Below, piece by piece: positions 17,580 through 27,560 of a DNA stretch of 64,000 nt. Positions within the stretch are counted from its first letter, which is position 1, and each line of letters begins with the position of its first letter. A program made the position numbers and the translations under genes. The stretch comes from Microcoleus sp. FACHB-672 (GTDB lineage: Bacteria > Cyanobacteriota > Cyanobacteriia > Cyanobacteriales > Oscillatoriaceae): NCBI RefSeq assembly GCF_014695725.1, contig NZ_JACJOU010000019.1, positions 434,001 to 498,000 of the forward strand, given 5' to 3'. The notes beneath the pieces are model-generated. The model was not told the origin of the DNA and did not search any database. It saw nothing but the letters and a program-made list of their open reading frames with translations.

Positions 17580-18221
17580 CTAATCCGGAATTCTCAGAAC
17601 CCCTTTGCGTCTGCGAGAAATTACCAGTGTTCCAGCGACTAGGAACAAACCTGCTAAGGCTGCAGGTTCTGGTACAGAGGCGGCTTTTTTCCAAGATGCT
17701 TTGACAATGAAGTCGTTGGTATCTCTATCACCACCGTATCCATCATCCCAAGCCAGTTTGTAGGAAGTATCAGACAGTTTCGTATAGGCAACAGCTTGTG
17801 ACGTGGAGGAGTAAACAGTTGTAGTAGACGTGTCGTTATACCCCCAGCCATTGGTGGTTTTTACCTTCTCATAGTTTTGCAAGGCGAAGGTGTAATCTAT
17901 GCCGGCCTTAAATGTGAAGGTAGAAATGCATTGTTTAACGGAAATTCCACAACTTCCCAACCAATCATTGTTGCCGATTACTGAGGTGTCGTCTGCGTTT
18001 TGGATTTCTTTAAGCAGGGAAGTGAAGCTTCCATTGGCTTGCTGCACGCCAAAGTCCGACTTGTATATCCCGTGAGATTCCAAGAAGTCAAAGCTCACCT
18101 CGGTATCCTTATCAAATTTGACGCTACTGGCAAACAAGTTGGCAGCTTGCACCGGCACAGAGAATAGGCCGGTAAGCGCAGTCGTGGCGACTACAGTGGC
18201 AAAGCGTCTTTGGAAACTCAT
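17580..18221 (-). CDS. PEP-CTERM protein with DUF4114-like domain
   Basis: A 213-residue secreted protein. Residues 1-26 are a classic signal peptide ending VPVQAA. The ectodomain ends with LAWDDGYGGDRDTNDFIV, the acidic D-rich motif seen in DUF4114-type domains and likely to bind calcium. The C-terminus has VPEPAALAG, a hydrophobic helix and SRRR, the PEP-CTERM sorting signal recognised by exosortase. Its position beside exopolysaccharide genes fits the known link between PEP-CTERM proteins and matrix formation. The exosortase itself is not in the window. Possible role: a matrix or surface protein. Confidence 0.9.
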   Translation of the reverse strand: MSFQRRFATVVATTALTGLFSVPVQAANLFASSVKFDKDTEVSFDFLESHGIYKSDFGVQQANGSFTSLLKEIQNADDTSVIGNNDWLGSCGISVKQCISTFTFKAGIDYTFALQNYEKVKTTNGWGYNDTSTTTVYSSTSQAVAYTKLSDTSYKLAWDDGYGGDRDTNDFIVKASWKKAASVPEPAALAGLFLVAGTLVISRRRKGVLRIPD

Positions 18222-18911
18222 AAGATTCTCCTTAAAATGTCAAATTAAAACTCAAAAGCGGCTGTTTGCTGTTAAATATAAGTTTCATACCGCTTGTTGA
18301 GCGAAACCCAACAAGCTGCTTAGAATTTGACTAAACACTGTATTACTTCTGTCTTAACCTCATTTCCCGCCAATGTCTATAACTTTGGCGGGCTTTCGTT
18401 AATTCTTTACAATGTTTATAGCCAATATAAAGTTTTATCTGTCCGAGCAGATTTACGTTTGCCCGACTTTCCACTACTATTTTATGGGCTTTTCACGACT
18501 ACTAACGTGATCTGTATCACTAACTATAGAGACTTATCTATAGGTGAGAGGCCGACAGCCAGGGTTTTGTCATCAAAGCTGTGGCCTGCTTTTTGCTAGT
18601 AGATATAAACAGCGATTCCTAAATTAACCGAAAAGTTCCTTGCCCTCATCTGAAAGCTGCTTGGTCAATCGCGAGAAACCGGCTTTTTACTTATAAAACC
18701 CTAGATAACCTTGATCTGCTCTTCAGCCTCTAGTTTTAGGAATTGCCAGGGGCGGCACACCAGCAGGAATGAAAATTTTGGGGCCGTGGCAACGCAAAAC
18801 CGACAAAGGCGAATATATCTTAACAATTCGCTTGGTTTTGCCAACCTTCTGGTCCATTTGGCTGCCATCCCCTGACTACTTTTAAGGCATTGAGGATGGC
18901 AGCTGTTGATT
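18222..18911. other. Long intergenic region with two hairpins
   Basis: About 690 bp between wzc-like and PEP-CTERM genes, both on the minus strand. No credible frame is present; a plus frame at 18327-18599 lacks a ribosome binding site and has irregular composition. CTTGTTG...CAACAAG near 18294-18316 and a stronger GC-rich hairpin at 18366-18392 are the only structures noted. Confidence 0.45.
18366..18392. terminator. GC-rich hairpin CCCGCCAA/TTGGCGGG
   Basis: CCCGCCAA at 18366-18373 pairs perfectly with TTGGCGGG at 18385-18392 around an 11-nt loop. On the plus strand it is followed by CTTTCGTT, only a weak U-tract. It lies 145 bp upstream of the PEP-CTERM gene start and 520 bp downstream of the wzc-like stop, so its role is unclear. 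Confidence 0.5.
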
Positions 18912-21206
18912 TCACAAACGGTGATAGGAAACATCACTACTAGAGGTGTAGCCTTTAACCCCATTTGCCACGATTCCTAAAACGGAAGCACCCGAAATTT
19001 TTAAGCCATCTAATCCTTTGATCACCATTGCTCGGTCTGTCTTATCCAGCCCCACAACCATTACTATCCCGTCGGTATGGGCGGCTAGGATGTTCCCGTC
19101 TGCTAGACCGACGAGGGGTGGGGTGTCATAAATGACCAAATCAAAAAAGGCTTGAAATTGCTCCATTAAATAGAGCATTTTTTTGGAGGAGAGGAGTTTG
19201 ATTGGGTCGGCAGGCAGGGGTCCTGCCGTCAGAACAAACAGGTTATCCTCCCAAGGCAATTCATCGGCCCAGACACTGCCAGAGCGCTGGATCACATCAT
19301 TCAGCCCGATGTCTGTGGCAATGGCATCGCTCAGTCCCCGAACATTCGGCAATCCTAACTTTTGATGGAGTTGAGGCCGGCGCAGATCCGCATCTACCAG
19401 CAAGACACGCTGGCCAATTGCGGCTGCGGTCTGGGCCAAATGTACAGCTACCGTAGATTTTCCATCTCCGGGTGTTGCTGAACCGATGGCAAAAGAGCGA
19501 ATCGGCGTATGTGGGCTGAGCAACCGGATATTGGTGTAGAGGGAGCGGAAAGCTTCCAAAACTGGAGAAGCGCTGTCATGTTGAGAGGAACTGGGATTTC
19601 CCAGCACAAGCTTAATGCCACCTGATGAGCGCCCCCTGACATCGGCTGTTTCAGTGACAGGAGCAACTTTCTGGAGTCTTTTGGCGAAGGGAATAACTCC
19701 CAGTAGCGGTAGTTTCGTTCCAGCTTTTGCTTCTTCCGGTGTGTGGAAGACGGTGTTAAGTACCTCGATGAGGAAACCGACCCCGATGCCTAGCAACAAG
19801 CTCAGAATCACTGCGATGGCTAGCTGACGACGAGTTTGCGAGGTTTCCACCGGCATTGGCCGGCCCCTCTCATCCACAAAAACCTCTGGCTTCGCAATGA
19901 TTTGCCAAGGCACTTCCAGCTGGCCGGCATCAAGCTGCAACGTTTCTCGTTTAGATAAAAATAGCTTTAAGCTATCCGTCGCAACTTCTAACTCCCGTTG
20001 TAAATCGGCGTATTCACGTAAAACAGCCGGGAATTGGGTAATTTGCTGGTTTAATAAATTTTCATTGTCCGCAATGGCTTGTTGGCGAGCTTCTAGCGCT
20101 TGGATTTGACCGGCAACCATTTGCAGAGCAGCATCCGCTTCTCGACGTAGCAGCACCCGCAAATTGTCTCGCTTTTCTCTCAAGGACTGCATAGGCGGGC
20201 TATCGTCCTGAAATAAGACTGAATTAACAGCAATTTGACTTTCTACATCTTGCAGCTGTCTGACTAATGGTTCGTAGGTTTTTAGGTCTACGCCCAAGAC
20301 TTGAGCGCTTTTCTGTTCGGCAAACTGTCTTTGCAAATTCGCGTACAGCGCTCTGGATTCAGCCAATTGAGCTTGGATATCTGTTCGCCGCGACCCTAGC
20401 GCCCCCGCTTGCTCTGATAAACCCCGGCTGGTTACTTCAGGAAGGCTGAGGTTAGACTGCCGGCGCAACCGTTGCAGACGTTCTTGAAGAGTGTCAACGC
20501 GCCGTTGTAGTTCAGGTAACTGGGTATCAATAAATGTGATCCCCTGCTTTGTGCTGCTAAGACGCTCTTGGCCGCTGTAATTTAAATAGTTGTTAGCCAG
20601 TGTTTGCAGAACAAACTTAATTTTTTTGGGATCTTTATCTTGGTAGCGGATATCTAGAATTTTTGTGCCGGCTTCTTTGCCATCTTTTTCATAACTGACC
20701 CGGCTAATCCACAGATTCGCTAATAAGGTGCTGAAGTTAATGTCAGGATAAACTTTTTGTAACTCGGCAATCACAGGTGCCAACAGTTCAGGACTCTTTA
20801 ACACCCGAATTTGAGTTTGGTAATCGACCAAACTGGAGTCTTCGACTGAGGAGCCTATCTTACTGAGATCGGCTGCCCCCAAATTGTTACTTTGGGCCTG
20901 TAAAAATACTCTGGCCAAACGGCCTTCTGCAGTGATTGGTTCCGCCAAGACTCGGAACCCGCCTTGGAAGTCAGGAATTGTTTGTTTGGCTTTCCAGATC
21001 AGCAAACCGCCAGAGAGAGCGCTCAGTGTGATGGCCACTCCGGTCATTACCCATATTCTGCGACGCACAACTGCAAACAGCCACGCCAGATCTAAGGGCT
21101 GTTGCTCGATCTCTTCGGGTCTACTGGTTGATAGCTGAGGCAGCGACTGAGCCGGTTGCCCATTACGCTTAGATGAAATCGGCTGAGAATGGTAGTCTGT
21201 ATCCAT
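18912..21206 (-). CDS. Wzc-like polysaccharide co-polymerase/tyrosine autokinase
   Basis: A 764-residue fusion of a Wzz chain-length domain and a CpsD/BY-kinase domain that controls polymerisation and export of exopolysaccharide. One helix lies at about 49-72, a long coiled-coil (Q/R/L-rich, ~220-440) follows, then a second helix at ~459-479. The kinase part has Walker A SATPGDGKSTVAVHL near 575-589, VLLVDADLRRPQL (A-prime) and LVIYDTPPLVGLADG (Walker B). The tail YTSSSDVSYHRL has only two tyrosines, few for a BY-kinase cluster. It starts 39 bp after the wza-like stop, so the two genes are one operon. Confidence 0.93.
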   Translation of the reverse strand: MDTDYHSQPISSKRNGQPAQSLPQLSTSRPEEIEQQPLDLAWLFAVVRRRIWVMTGVAITLSALSGGLLIWKAKQTIPDFQGGFRVLAEPITAEGRLARVFLQAQSNNLGAADLSKIGSSVEDSSLVDYQTQIRVLKSPELLAPVIAELQKVYPDINFSTLLANLWISRVSYEKDGKEAGTKILDIRYQDKDPKKIKFVLQTLANNYLNYSGQERLSSTKQGITFIDTQLPELQRRVDTLQERLQRLRRQSNLSLPEVTSRGLSEQAGALGSRRTDIQAQLAESRALYANLQRQFAEQKSAQVLGVDLKTYEPLVRQLQDVESQIAVNSVLFQDDSPPMQSLREKRDNLRVLLRREADAALQMVAGQIQALEARQQAIADNENLLNQQITQFPAVLREYADLQRELEVATDSLKLFLSKRETLQLDAGQLEVPWQIIAKPEVFVDERGRPMPVETSQTRRQLAIAVILSLLLGIGVGFLIEVLNTVFHTPEEAKAGTKLPLLGVIPFAKRLQKVAPVTETADVRGRSSGGIKLVLGNPSSSQHDSASPVLEAFRSLYTNIRLLSPHTPIRSFAIGSATPGDGKSTVAVHLAQTAAAIGQRVLLVDADLRRPQLHQKLGLPNVRGLSDAIATDIGLNDVIQRSGSVWADELPWEDNLFVLTAGPLPADPIKLLSSKKMLYLMEQFQAFFDLVIYDTPPLVGLADGNILAAHTDGIVMVVGLDKTDRAMVIKGLDGLKISGASVLGIVANGVKGYTSSSDVSYHRL

Positions 21207-21245
21207 CTTCTTTGTTGATATCCCCAGAAAAAGATTCGCTCAATT

Positions 21246-22787
21246 CTATTTAATAATGCCCAAGAGAGTGAGAAATTCCAAAAATCGGTTGGGAATGCTC
21301 ACGAGTGCAAGAATGTTTCCTGCGGGACTTAGCGCAGTGTTCACAGTGTCCGCCACGCTAGCGATGCCAGAGCGTTTGACGACAATGATGTCGTTAGGAC
21401 GGAGCAGGGGATTGGTTTGTTCGTTGATTCCTTGGGCAAAATCAACGGGCACTGTTCGTCGAGAAACTGTGCCATCAAAATTAAGACGAATCAGTTCAAC
21501 CGATTCTCGATAGGCCCGACTGTTATTGAATCCTCCTGCGCTCAAGAGAGCTTGATTCAAGGTGGTGTTAGGCGGAACTTCTACAAACCCTGGTCTTCCT
21601 ACTTCGCCTACCACACTAACTAAAATATTATCAGGAGAAAAGCTAGCTGTAGCTAATTCTGATACTTCTGCCGGCCTTAATTCAGTAGCTGTAGGGATAA
21701 TAACCGTATCTCCATCTTGCAAAATTGCGTCCTGAGATAGATCCCCTTGTTGCAAAAGTTGCCATAAATTTACATTAAAAAGCTGCTCCCCGCCGGCTTT
21801 TGTTAGCCTTCGTACCTGAATGCGGCGAACATCTGCCATTGGTCTGATTCCGCCGGCCAGCTGAATCGCCCGTGTCACACTTGGCAGTCCTACAGTTCTT
21901 AACTCGGTTTCTGTGTTGCCTCCAACTACAACGTAGCTACCGGGACGGTTGACCTCGCCGAGCACTGCAACGGTGCGCGGTTGGTCAATGGGGGTGCCAA
22001 AGCTAGCTGTGGATAATTGGCGGACATCATTGGCCGCGACTTGGGTAGCCGTGGGGACAAAGATCGAGTCTCCGTCCCGTAAAGTGAGGTCTTGAGGCAA
22101 CCGGCCTGTTTCTAAAAATTCTCGGAGATTAACCGTGAGCACTTGAGCTGGCCCTCTGGCGGTTGACCGGCGCAGCTGGATGCGTTGAATATCAGCGGTT
22201 AGGGTCACTCCCTGCGCCCTTTCTATAGCCTGCAATAAAGTTGGGAACTGAACGGAAGGTCTGGTGCCTGCGCCCGATGTCAGGGCTAGGGGGTACGACC
22301 CGGGACGATTCACCTCGCCTGATATTAGGATATTTAAAGGACGTGTCGCCAGAAGGCTTAAGGTAATCAGGGGACGTTTAAGTACGCGAGCGTAAGCTTG
22401 TGAAATTGCATCACTGGCTTCTTCTAAGGTCAGTCCCTCGACAGATACGCTGCCAATCAGGGGCAGTTGTATGGCTCCACCTGCCGGAATCTGGTACTCG
22501 CCACTATATTGAGGCAATTCAAAAATATCAATACGAATGTTGTCGCCGCCGCCTAATGTATAAGCGGCTGTTGATTGCACGGTGCCGCTAGAGGGTAATT
22601 GAGGGGGTGGGAATCCTTGGCCCGGTTGCGCGGGGTAGCCTGCCGGTGGGGGCGTTAGTGGGGGAAGTTGGGCTTTGGCCGGGTTAGAAACAGCTACGCT
22701 CATGGCCACCAGGCTTAGACCGGCAACCAGTTGGGTTATTGGTCTAGTAGAACTCGCACAGACCATACACAACATTCTTTTCTTCAT
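21246..22787 (-). CDS. Wza-like polysaccharide export protein with three SLBB domains
   Basis: A 513-residue outer-membrane export protein. A signal peptide covers roughly residues 1-38 (SLVAMSVAVSNPAKAQ), then a proline-rich stretch. The Poly_export domain begins at YTLGGGDNIRIDIFELPQYS. Three SLBB units follow, marked by ISGEVNRPGSYPL, VLGEVNRPGSYVV and VVGEVGRPGFVEV. A C-terminal hydrophobic helix (NILALVSIPNRFLEFLTLLGI) could be membrane-spanning. No lipobox cysteine is clear at the signal cleavage site. It partners with the wzc-like protein to form the export channel. Confidence 0.93.
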   Translation of the reverse strand: MKKRMLCMVCASSTRPITQLVAGLSLVAMSVAVSNPAKAQLPPLTPPPAGYPAQPGQGFPPPQLPSSGTVQSTAAYTLGGGDNIRIDIFELPQYSGEYQIPAGGAIQLPLIGSVSVEGLTLEEASDAISQAYARVLKRPLITLSLLATRPLNILISGEVNRPGSYPLALTSGAGTRPSVQFPTLLQAIERAQGVTLTADIQRIQLRRSTARGPAQVLTVNLREFLETGRLPQDLTLRDGDSIFVPTATQVAANDVRQLSTASFGTPIDQPRTVAVLGEVNRPGSYVVVGGNTETELRTVGLPSVTRAIQLAGGIRPMADVRRIQVRRLTKAGGEQLFNVNLWQLLQQGDLSQDAILQDGDTVIIPTATELRPAEVSELATASFSPDNILVSVVGEVGRPGFVEVPPNTTLNQALLSAGGFNNSRAYRESVELIRLNFDGTVSRRTVPVDFAQGINEQTNPLLRPNDIIVVKRSGIASVADTVNTALSPAGNILALVSIPNRFLEFLTLLGIIK

Positions 22788-23130
22788 TCTCTAAATTTAA
22801 CCGGGTTCTGTAGAAACTGCCAAACTAGTGGGCATACTAACTGGAGAGTGGCTGCTGTGCCGGTTGGGTCTAGCCAGTTTTTTGTCTGGCCGGCGTAAAG
22901 CTGAATAGCTGTCTAAGCCAAAATAGAAGACCTTCGCTTTTGTGGGCCGGATGTGCAGCCAAAGCCCTAATACTGCCGGTTAAGGCGTTTACGGGATATA
23001 CGGAAGCAAAGGGTGAGCTTATCAGCAAGTTCTTTATAATTGTTAAGGATGAATTCAGTTTTTCTGTAATTAAGATAAAAAGAAATTAAAATATTTCCAT
23101 TAAACTAATAAAAAAGCACCCAAATAAATT
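22788..23130. promoter_or_regulatory. Divergent spacer at the centre of the exopolysaccharide locus
   Basis: 343 bp separate the leftward wza-wzc genes from the rightward ligase, flippase and transferase genes, so both promoters must lie here. The right half (23030-23125) is very AT-rich and holds a TATAAT word at about 23036, but no matching -35 box was convincing. No riboswitch or operator could be recognised. Confidence 0.45.
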
Positions 23131-24528
23131 ATGAAAGACATTATTCAAGAGCCTTTTTTATTGGCAATCATCATCGCTTTAGGAATTTGTTATATCTTTC
23201 TGTTTTACAATGCATTCGCTAAAAATAGTAAGCTAGCAGCCAATGCTGAAAAAATTTTTGCCGGCCTTTTCCTTTTTACAATATCAGGAGCTACAGGGGC
23301 TAGTATCAGTCCTTTCAGTAAGCTGCATCCATCTGTAATGTATAATTACAATACAACTGCTGTAACAATTACAGCTCAGATAGCCATTTATTTTATTATA
23401 CTTTTTCTTCTATCTTCCAGACTACGCTACACCCTAAAAGATCTCATAAATGTTATCATTCTTATTCTTATTAAATCTCCTTTTATAAGTCTGTTTCTTT
23501 TAATGGTCAGTTTGTCAGGTTTTTGGTCTGATACTCCTGACATAGCCATAAAAGCGAGCTTAGCTTATTTAGCCGCATCGGCTGTTGCAGTTTATGTCGG
23601 CAAACAATATAGCTGGACAGAACTTTATCGGTTGTTTCGCTGGATTAGCTTCTTCGGAGTGATATTCAGTATTTACTATGCCCAATTCAGACCTTCAATT
23701 GGAAGGCACCTCAAGGGTTGGAGCGGTATTTTAGGTCATCCAAACCAGTTTGCCTTCTTCATGGCTTTAACTGCCGTATTGTGGTTTTTGTACGCTATTT
23801 ACTCGCCGAAACAGCGCCGACTGTCTGCTGTAGTTATTTTGCTTGCACTTTTTTCTTTACAAAATGCTAATAGTGGAGCCAGTAAAGTTTTAATACTTGT
23901 GCTATTAAGCTTGTGGTTTTACCTCAACTTTGTAAAAAGGCTGCCGGTGCAGTGGGCTTTTATTTCAGTTGTGCTTTTTATGATTGTCAGCACAATTTTT
24001 GTTGTTTTTATTTCAGACAACTTGGAGTCAATTGTTGTAGGGGGTTTAGGCAAGGATCTTACACTGACCGGACGCACAGAATTCTGGCCGCAGATCATCG
24101 AAAAAATTAACCAGCGTCCCTTGCTAGGCTATGGATCTGCAAGCTTTTGGCAACCTTGGCGAGGGCTAGCAGATCCAGGCGGTGACATCATTGTGGCTAA
24201 AACACAATTTAAGCCGCCCCACTCTCATAATGGCTTTTTAGACCTCGCCTTACAATTAGGATGGGTGGGATTGAGTTTATTTATTCTTTCGTTCTTTAAT
24301 AATCTTGCTAAAGCAGTTACATATCTAACTCGGACTAAATTACCAGAAGCAGGATTACCACTTGTATTTTTGACCTATACGATTATGACAAACCTTACAG
24401 AAACAGGTCTTTTTGGAGCAACCAGTGTTTGGTTTTGGTATATAGTATTAACCGTTCGCTTAACTTTAGATACAAACACAAAACCCCAGAGAGAAAATCA
24501 CAGAATCAGGGAACCGGCTTCGCTATAA
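23131..24528 (+). CDS. O-antigen ligase/polymerase family membrane protein
   Basis: A 465-residue protein with 10-12 helices and the Wzy_C/WaaL periplasmic-loop motif PHSHNGFLDLALQLGWVGLSLF near 365-386. Members either polymerise repeat units (Wzy) or ligate glycan to acceptors (WaaL). In this locus, beside a flippase and a Wzc-like co-polymerase, a Wzy polymerase role is the better guess. No ribosome binding site is obvious upstream of ATG 23131. It starts the rightward half of the cluster. Confidence 0.88.
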   Translation: MKDIIQEPFLLAIIIALGICYIFLFYNAFAKNSKLAANAEKIFAGLFLFTISGATGASISPFSKLHPSVMYNYNTTAVTITAQIAIYFIILFLLSSRLRYTLKDLINVIILILIKSPFISLFLLMVSLSGFWSDTPDIAIKASLAYLAASAVAVYVGKQYSWTELYRLFRWISFFGVIFSIYYAQFRPSIGRHLKGWSGILGHPNQFAFFMALTAVLWFLYAIYSPKQRRLSAVVILLALFSLQNANSGASKVLILVLLSLWFYLNFVKRLPVQWAFISVVLFMIVSTIFVVFISDNLESIVVGGLGKDLTLTGRTEFWPQIIEKINQRPLLGYGSASFWQPWRGLADPGGDIIVAKTQFKPPHSHNGFLDLALQLGWVGLSLFILSFFNNLAKAVTYLTRTKLPEAGLPLVFLTYTIMTNLTETGLFGATSVWFWYIVLTVRLTLDTNTKPQRENHRIREPASL

Positions 24529-24657
24529 TCAAGGCATCCATAAGAGCGGGTGGGTGCCGGCAAAGCATGGAAAGTTAGAGCCGTTGCGATATCACTAGGG
24601 TGCCGGCTTAACCAGTCCTCAACCATTATCTTTTTTGAAACAAGTTGAAAACTTCTA

Positions 24658-26010
24658 ATGTTAAACAAGCTCACGGCATTCACTAAAAAGCTCAGTCCGG
24701 GTTTGCGTAAAGTTATTGCAAACACAGCTTGGTTGTTTGCAGAAAAATTCTTACAAATGGGCCTGGGTTTGCTTGTAGGAGTTTGGGTCGCGCGTTATTT
24801 AGGGCCAGATGAATTTGGCCTCCTCAATTATGCAATCGCCTTTGTCGGGCTGTTTAGTCCAATTGCCACACTGGGGTTAGGTCAAATCGTAGTCCGCGAC
24901 CTCGCTCGTGACCCATCTTGTAAAGAAGAAACCCTCGGAACTGCTTTTGTTCTCAAACTCCTCGGAGGTTTGCTCACATTATTTTTAACAGTAGGAACGC
25001 TTGGATTTTTAAACCCTACAGATAACAGAACCTTTGGGTTAGTAGCAGTTGCCGCAACAGGAACAGTTTTTCTCTGCTTTGAAGTGATCGATTTTTGGTT
25101 TCAATCGCAAGTTCAATCTAAATTTACCGTTTGGTCTACGAATTCAGCCTACGTGATCATCAACGCGGTCAAAATTACCTTGATTCAAATGCGAGCACCG
25201 TTAATTGGCTTTTCATGGGCGCTGACCGGAGAAAAAATCTTGTCAGCAATAGCACTAGGAATTACCTATCAGTGGAGAGGGCATCTATTAAAAGCGTGGC
25301 GATTCAGTTTCAGGCGGGCTAAGGAATTACTTAAAGATAGCTGGCCGCTGATTTTATCAGGGTTCGTCATTATGATTTATATGCGGATTGATCAGGTGAT
25401 GTTGGGGCAAATGAGAAACTCAAGCGAGGTGGGAGTTTATTCAGCTGCCGTAAAAATTTCAGAAATGTGGTATTTTATTCCGGGCGCAATCATTCAATCT
25501 GTTTTCCCTTCTATTGTCAAAGCTAAAGAAGTTAGTGAAGAAGTATATTATGATCGGGTACAAAAACTTTTAAATTTAATGGCGGTGGTTTCTTACGCTG
25601 TAGCGATTCCCATGACTTTTTTATCCGGATACATTATAGAATTTCTTTATGGGAAAGAGTATGTTGATGCGTCTCCACCTTTAGCAGTTCTTGTTTGGGC
25701 TGGGTTATTTGTTTCTTTGGGCCTAGCACGAGGCCCCTGGTTAATTACAGAAGGTTTAATCAGATTTTCAGCTTCAACAACGGCTGTTGGAGCAGTGGTT
25801 AATGTAGTTTTCAATTTTCTGCTAATTCCTACCTATGGAGGGTTAGGAGCCGGCATTGCCACGGTAATTGCCCAAGCATTTGCAGCTTATGGAGCAAATG
25901 CTTTCTATCCAAAAACACGGGTAATTTTTCTAAGGCAGACTAAAGCACTTTTCTTAATTGACTTTATTAAAAATCCAAAAGATTTGTTTAATATAAAGTC
26001 AAAGTTCTAA
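24658..26010 (+). CDS. Wzx-type polysaccharide flippase
   Basis: A 450-residue MOP/MATE-like transporter of the Polysacc_synt family that flips lipid-linked repeat units across the membrane. About 12-14 helices are visible; the N-terminal NTAWLFAEKFLQMGLGLLVGVWVARYLGPDEFGLLNYAIAF region begins the family pattern, written here in part: GVWVARYLGPDEFG. The GYIIEFLYGKEYVDA segment near residue 322 is another hallmark. It is separated from the polymerase gene by 129 bp and from the next transferase by 152 bp. Confidence 0.92.
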   Translation: MLNKLTAFTKKLSPGLRKVIANTAWLFAEKFLQMGLGLLVGVWVARYLGPDEFGLLNYAIAFVGLFSPIATLGLGQIVVRDLARDPSCKEETLGTAFVLKLLGGLLTLFLTVGTLGFLNPTDNRTFGLVAVAATGTVFLCFEVIDFWFQSQVQSKFTVWSTNSAYVIINAVKITLIQMRAPLIGFSWALTGEKILSAIALGITYQWRGHLLKAWRFSFRRAKELLKDSWPLILSGFVIMIYMRIDQVMLGQMRNSSEVGVYSAAVKISEMWYFIPGAIIQSVFPSIVKAKEVSEEVYYDRVQKLLNLMAVVSYAVAIPMTFLSGYIIEFLYGKEYVDASPPLAVLVWAGLFVSLGLARGPWLITEGLIRFSASTTAVGAVVNVVFNFLLIPTYGGLGAGIATVIAQAFAAYGANAFYPKTRVIFLRQTKALFLIDFIKNPKDLFNIKSKF

Positions 26011-26087
26011 AAATAGAGGTTCTAGTCAAGCAGCTAGGTAATCAAGAACAAATCTTAAAGAAGAGTTTTACCTTTATCTAGCTTAAA

Positions 26088-26115
26088 GCTAAGCCGCAGG
26101 TTTCTGTGGCTTAGC
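26088..26115. terminator. Hairpin GCTAAGCC/GGCTTAGC
   Basis: GCTAAGCC at 26088-26095 pairs with GGCTTAGC at 26108-26115. The right arm overlaps the shorter palindrome TGGCTTAGCCA, so two alternative folds exist. It sits between the flippase and the next glycosyltransferase, 48 bp before the latter. It might partly terminate or process the transcript; no U-tract follows. Confidence 0.45.
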
Positions 26116-26162
26116 CACATAATGAAAGTAGCAACACTGCAAAGAATAATGGAGAATTCTAA

Positions 26163-27089
26163 ATGGTTGATTGGCAAGTAAAAACTCCGATTGCCTTAAT
26201 TATATTCAATCGGCCTGATACAACTGAAAAAGTGTTTGAGGCCATTCGTCAAGCACAACCGTCAAAGCTGTTGGTGATTGCTGATGGCCCTCGTCCTGAC
26301 AGAGCCGGTGAAGCAGCAAAGTGCGCTAACGCGCGTGCGATTATTGACCGCGTTGATTGGAACTGCCAAGTTCTGACAAATTATTCTGACATCAATTTAG
26401 GGTGTAAAGATCGAGTCTCTAGCGGATTAGACTGGGTTTTTAACACGGTTGAAGAAGCAATTATCTTGGAAGATGACTGCTTACCTCACCCCACATTCTT
26501 TCGCTTTTGTGACGAGCTACTCGAAAAATATCGAGATGATAAGCGAATCATGTGCGTCAGTGGAACCAGTTATCAATTTGGCAATAAGGTTACTGAGGAT
26601 AGCTACTATTTTTCTCGCTATCCTCACATCTGGGGATGGGCGACCTGGCGAAGGGCATGGCAATATTATGATATTGAAATGAAGCTCTGGCCACAACTTC
26701 AAGAGGGAGATTTTCTAAAGGATTTGCTTATAGAGACTGAAGCCGTTAACGCTTGGAAAAGTGCGTTTCAAGTTTCTTATGATAACACAGTGAATAATTG
26801 GGGCTTTAGATGGACATATGCCTGTTGGGTTCAAAATGCCCTGAGTATCACTCCTAAGGAAAATTTAGTTTCAAACATTGGCTTTGGTGAAGACGCAACT
26901 CATACTGCTAACCCCAACAGTAAAAGTGCTAATATGTCGGTTGAAGCGATGAGTTTTCCTCTAAAACATCCAAGCGGGTTTATTCGCAATTGGCCGGCTG
27001 ATCGAGTCACTCAAAATGTTTGTTATGATTACGCTCCAAGCGTAATGAAGCGAGTTAAGAGAAGAATTAAGAAAGCCTTAAAGGTTTAA
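26163..27089 (+). CDS. Glycosyltransferase, GT2-like
   Basis: A 308-residue soluble transferase. It begins TPIALIIFNRPDTTEKVFEAI, and the nucleotide-sugar-binding acidic motif is EEAIILEDDCLPHPTFF. HIWGWATWRRAWQYYD is a family-conserved block. This GNT-I/HlpA-like subgroup of GT2 enzymes is common in cyanobacterial exopolysaccharide loci. Donor and acceptor sugars cannot be told from sequence. The C-terminus is basic (MKRVKRRIKKAL), which could bind membrane lipids. Confidence 0.85.
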   Translation: MVDWQVKTPIALIIFNRPDTTEKVFEAIRQAQPSKLLVIADGPRPDRAGEAAKCANARAIIDRVDWNCQVLTNYSDINLGCKDRVSSGLDWVFNTVEEAIILEDDCLPHPTFFRFCDELLEKYRDDKRIMCVSGTSYQFGNKVTEDSYYFSRYPHIWGWATWRRAWQYYDIEMKLWPQLQEGDFLKDLLIETEAVNAWKSAFQVSYDNTVNNWGFRWTYACWVQNALSITPKENLVSNIGFGEDATHTANPNSKSANMSVEAMSFPLKHPSGFIRNWPADRVTQNVCYDYAPSVMKRVKRRIKKALKV

Positions 27090-27560
27090 TTTTTTTTGGA
27101 AGTGTCCTCAAACAGGTTTGAGAGATAACATGATTCCATCGGGGTTCACCGGCTCTACTGAAGCTGTCTAAATTATTTAGCCGGCATCTGCCAGATGTGG
27201 CGTTTCGCTGTGTCAGAGGTTAGTATAAGAAAGGAATTTTTGAGGCAACGCGCTGAATGATTGAGCCGCTGATAGATGCACGGATGTTGTGAGAAAGTAC
27301 GGGTCTCTGTAAATAAATATGAAGACTCTGAAGCAAAATCCCCAGGAAGATATGAGACCCGGACATTCTAGTGTTTAGCTTTATTTTGGTTAGCAAATTG
27401 GCACTTCCTTAAAGCGCAAGTTTGATTTCATCTGCTGAACTGGCAGGAAGAAGTGAAGGTGCTATTATCATATTTGGTTCTCGATTTATCCAAAATGTCG
27501 CCTGAACATACTAAGTTCATAAAACTCAAAAACCTGTCCGTTTTAGTCCAAGGGAGTTAA
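27090..27560. other. Intergenic region with an 8-bp inverted repeat
   Basis: 470 bp with no gene. CGGGTCTC at 27300-27307 is the exact reverse complement of GAGACCCG at 27354-27361, 46 bp apart. It could be a regulatory operator or the ends of a decayed small repeat. The gap suggests that the methyltransferase group is transcribed from its own promoter. Confidence 0.45.

Noticed and set aside
18327-18599. 90-codon plus-strand frame between wzc and PEP-CTERM genes
   Set aside because: It includes a GC-rich hairpin and has no SD or recognisable domain.
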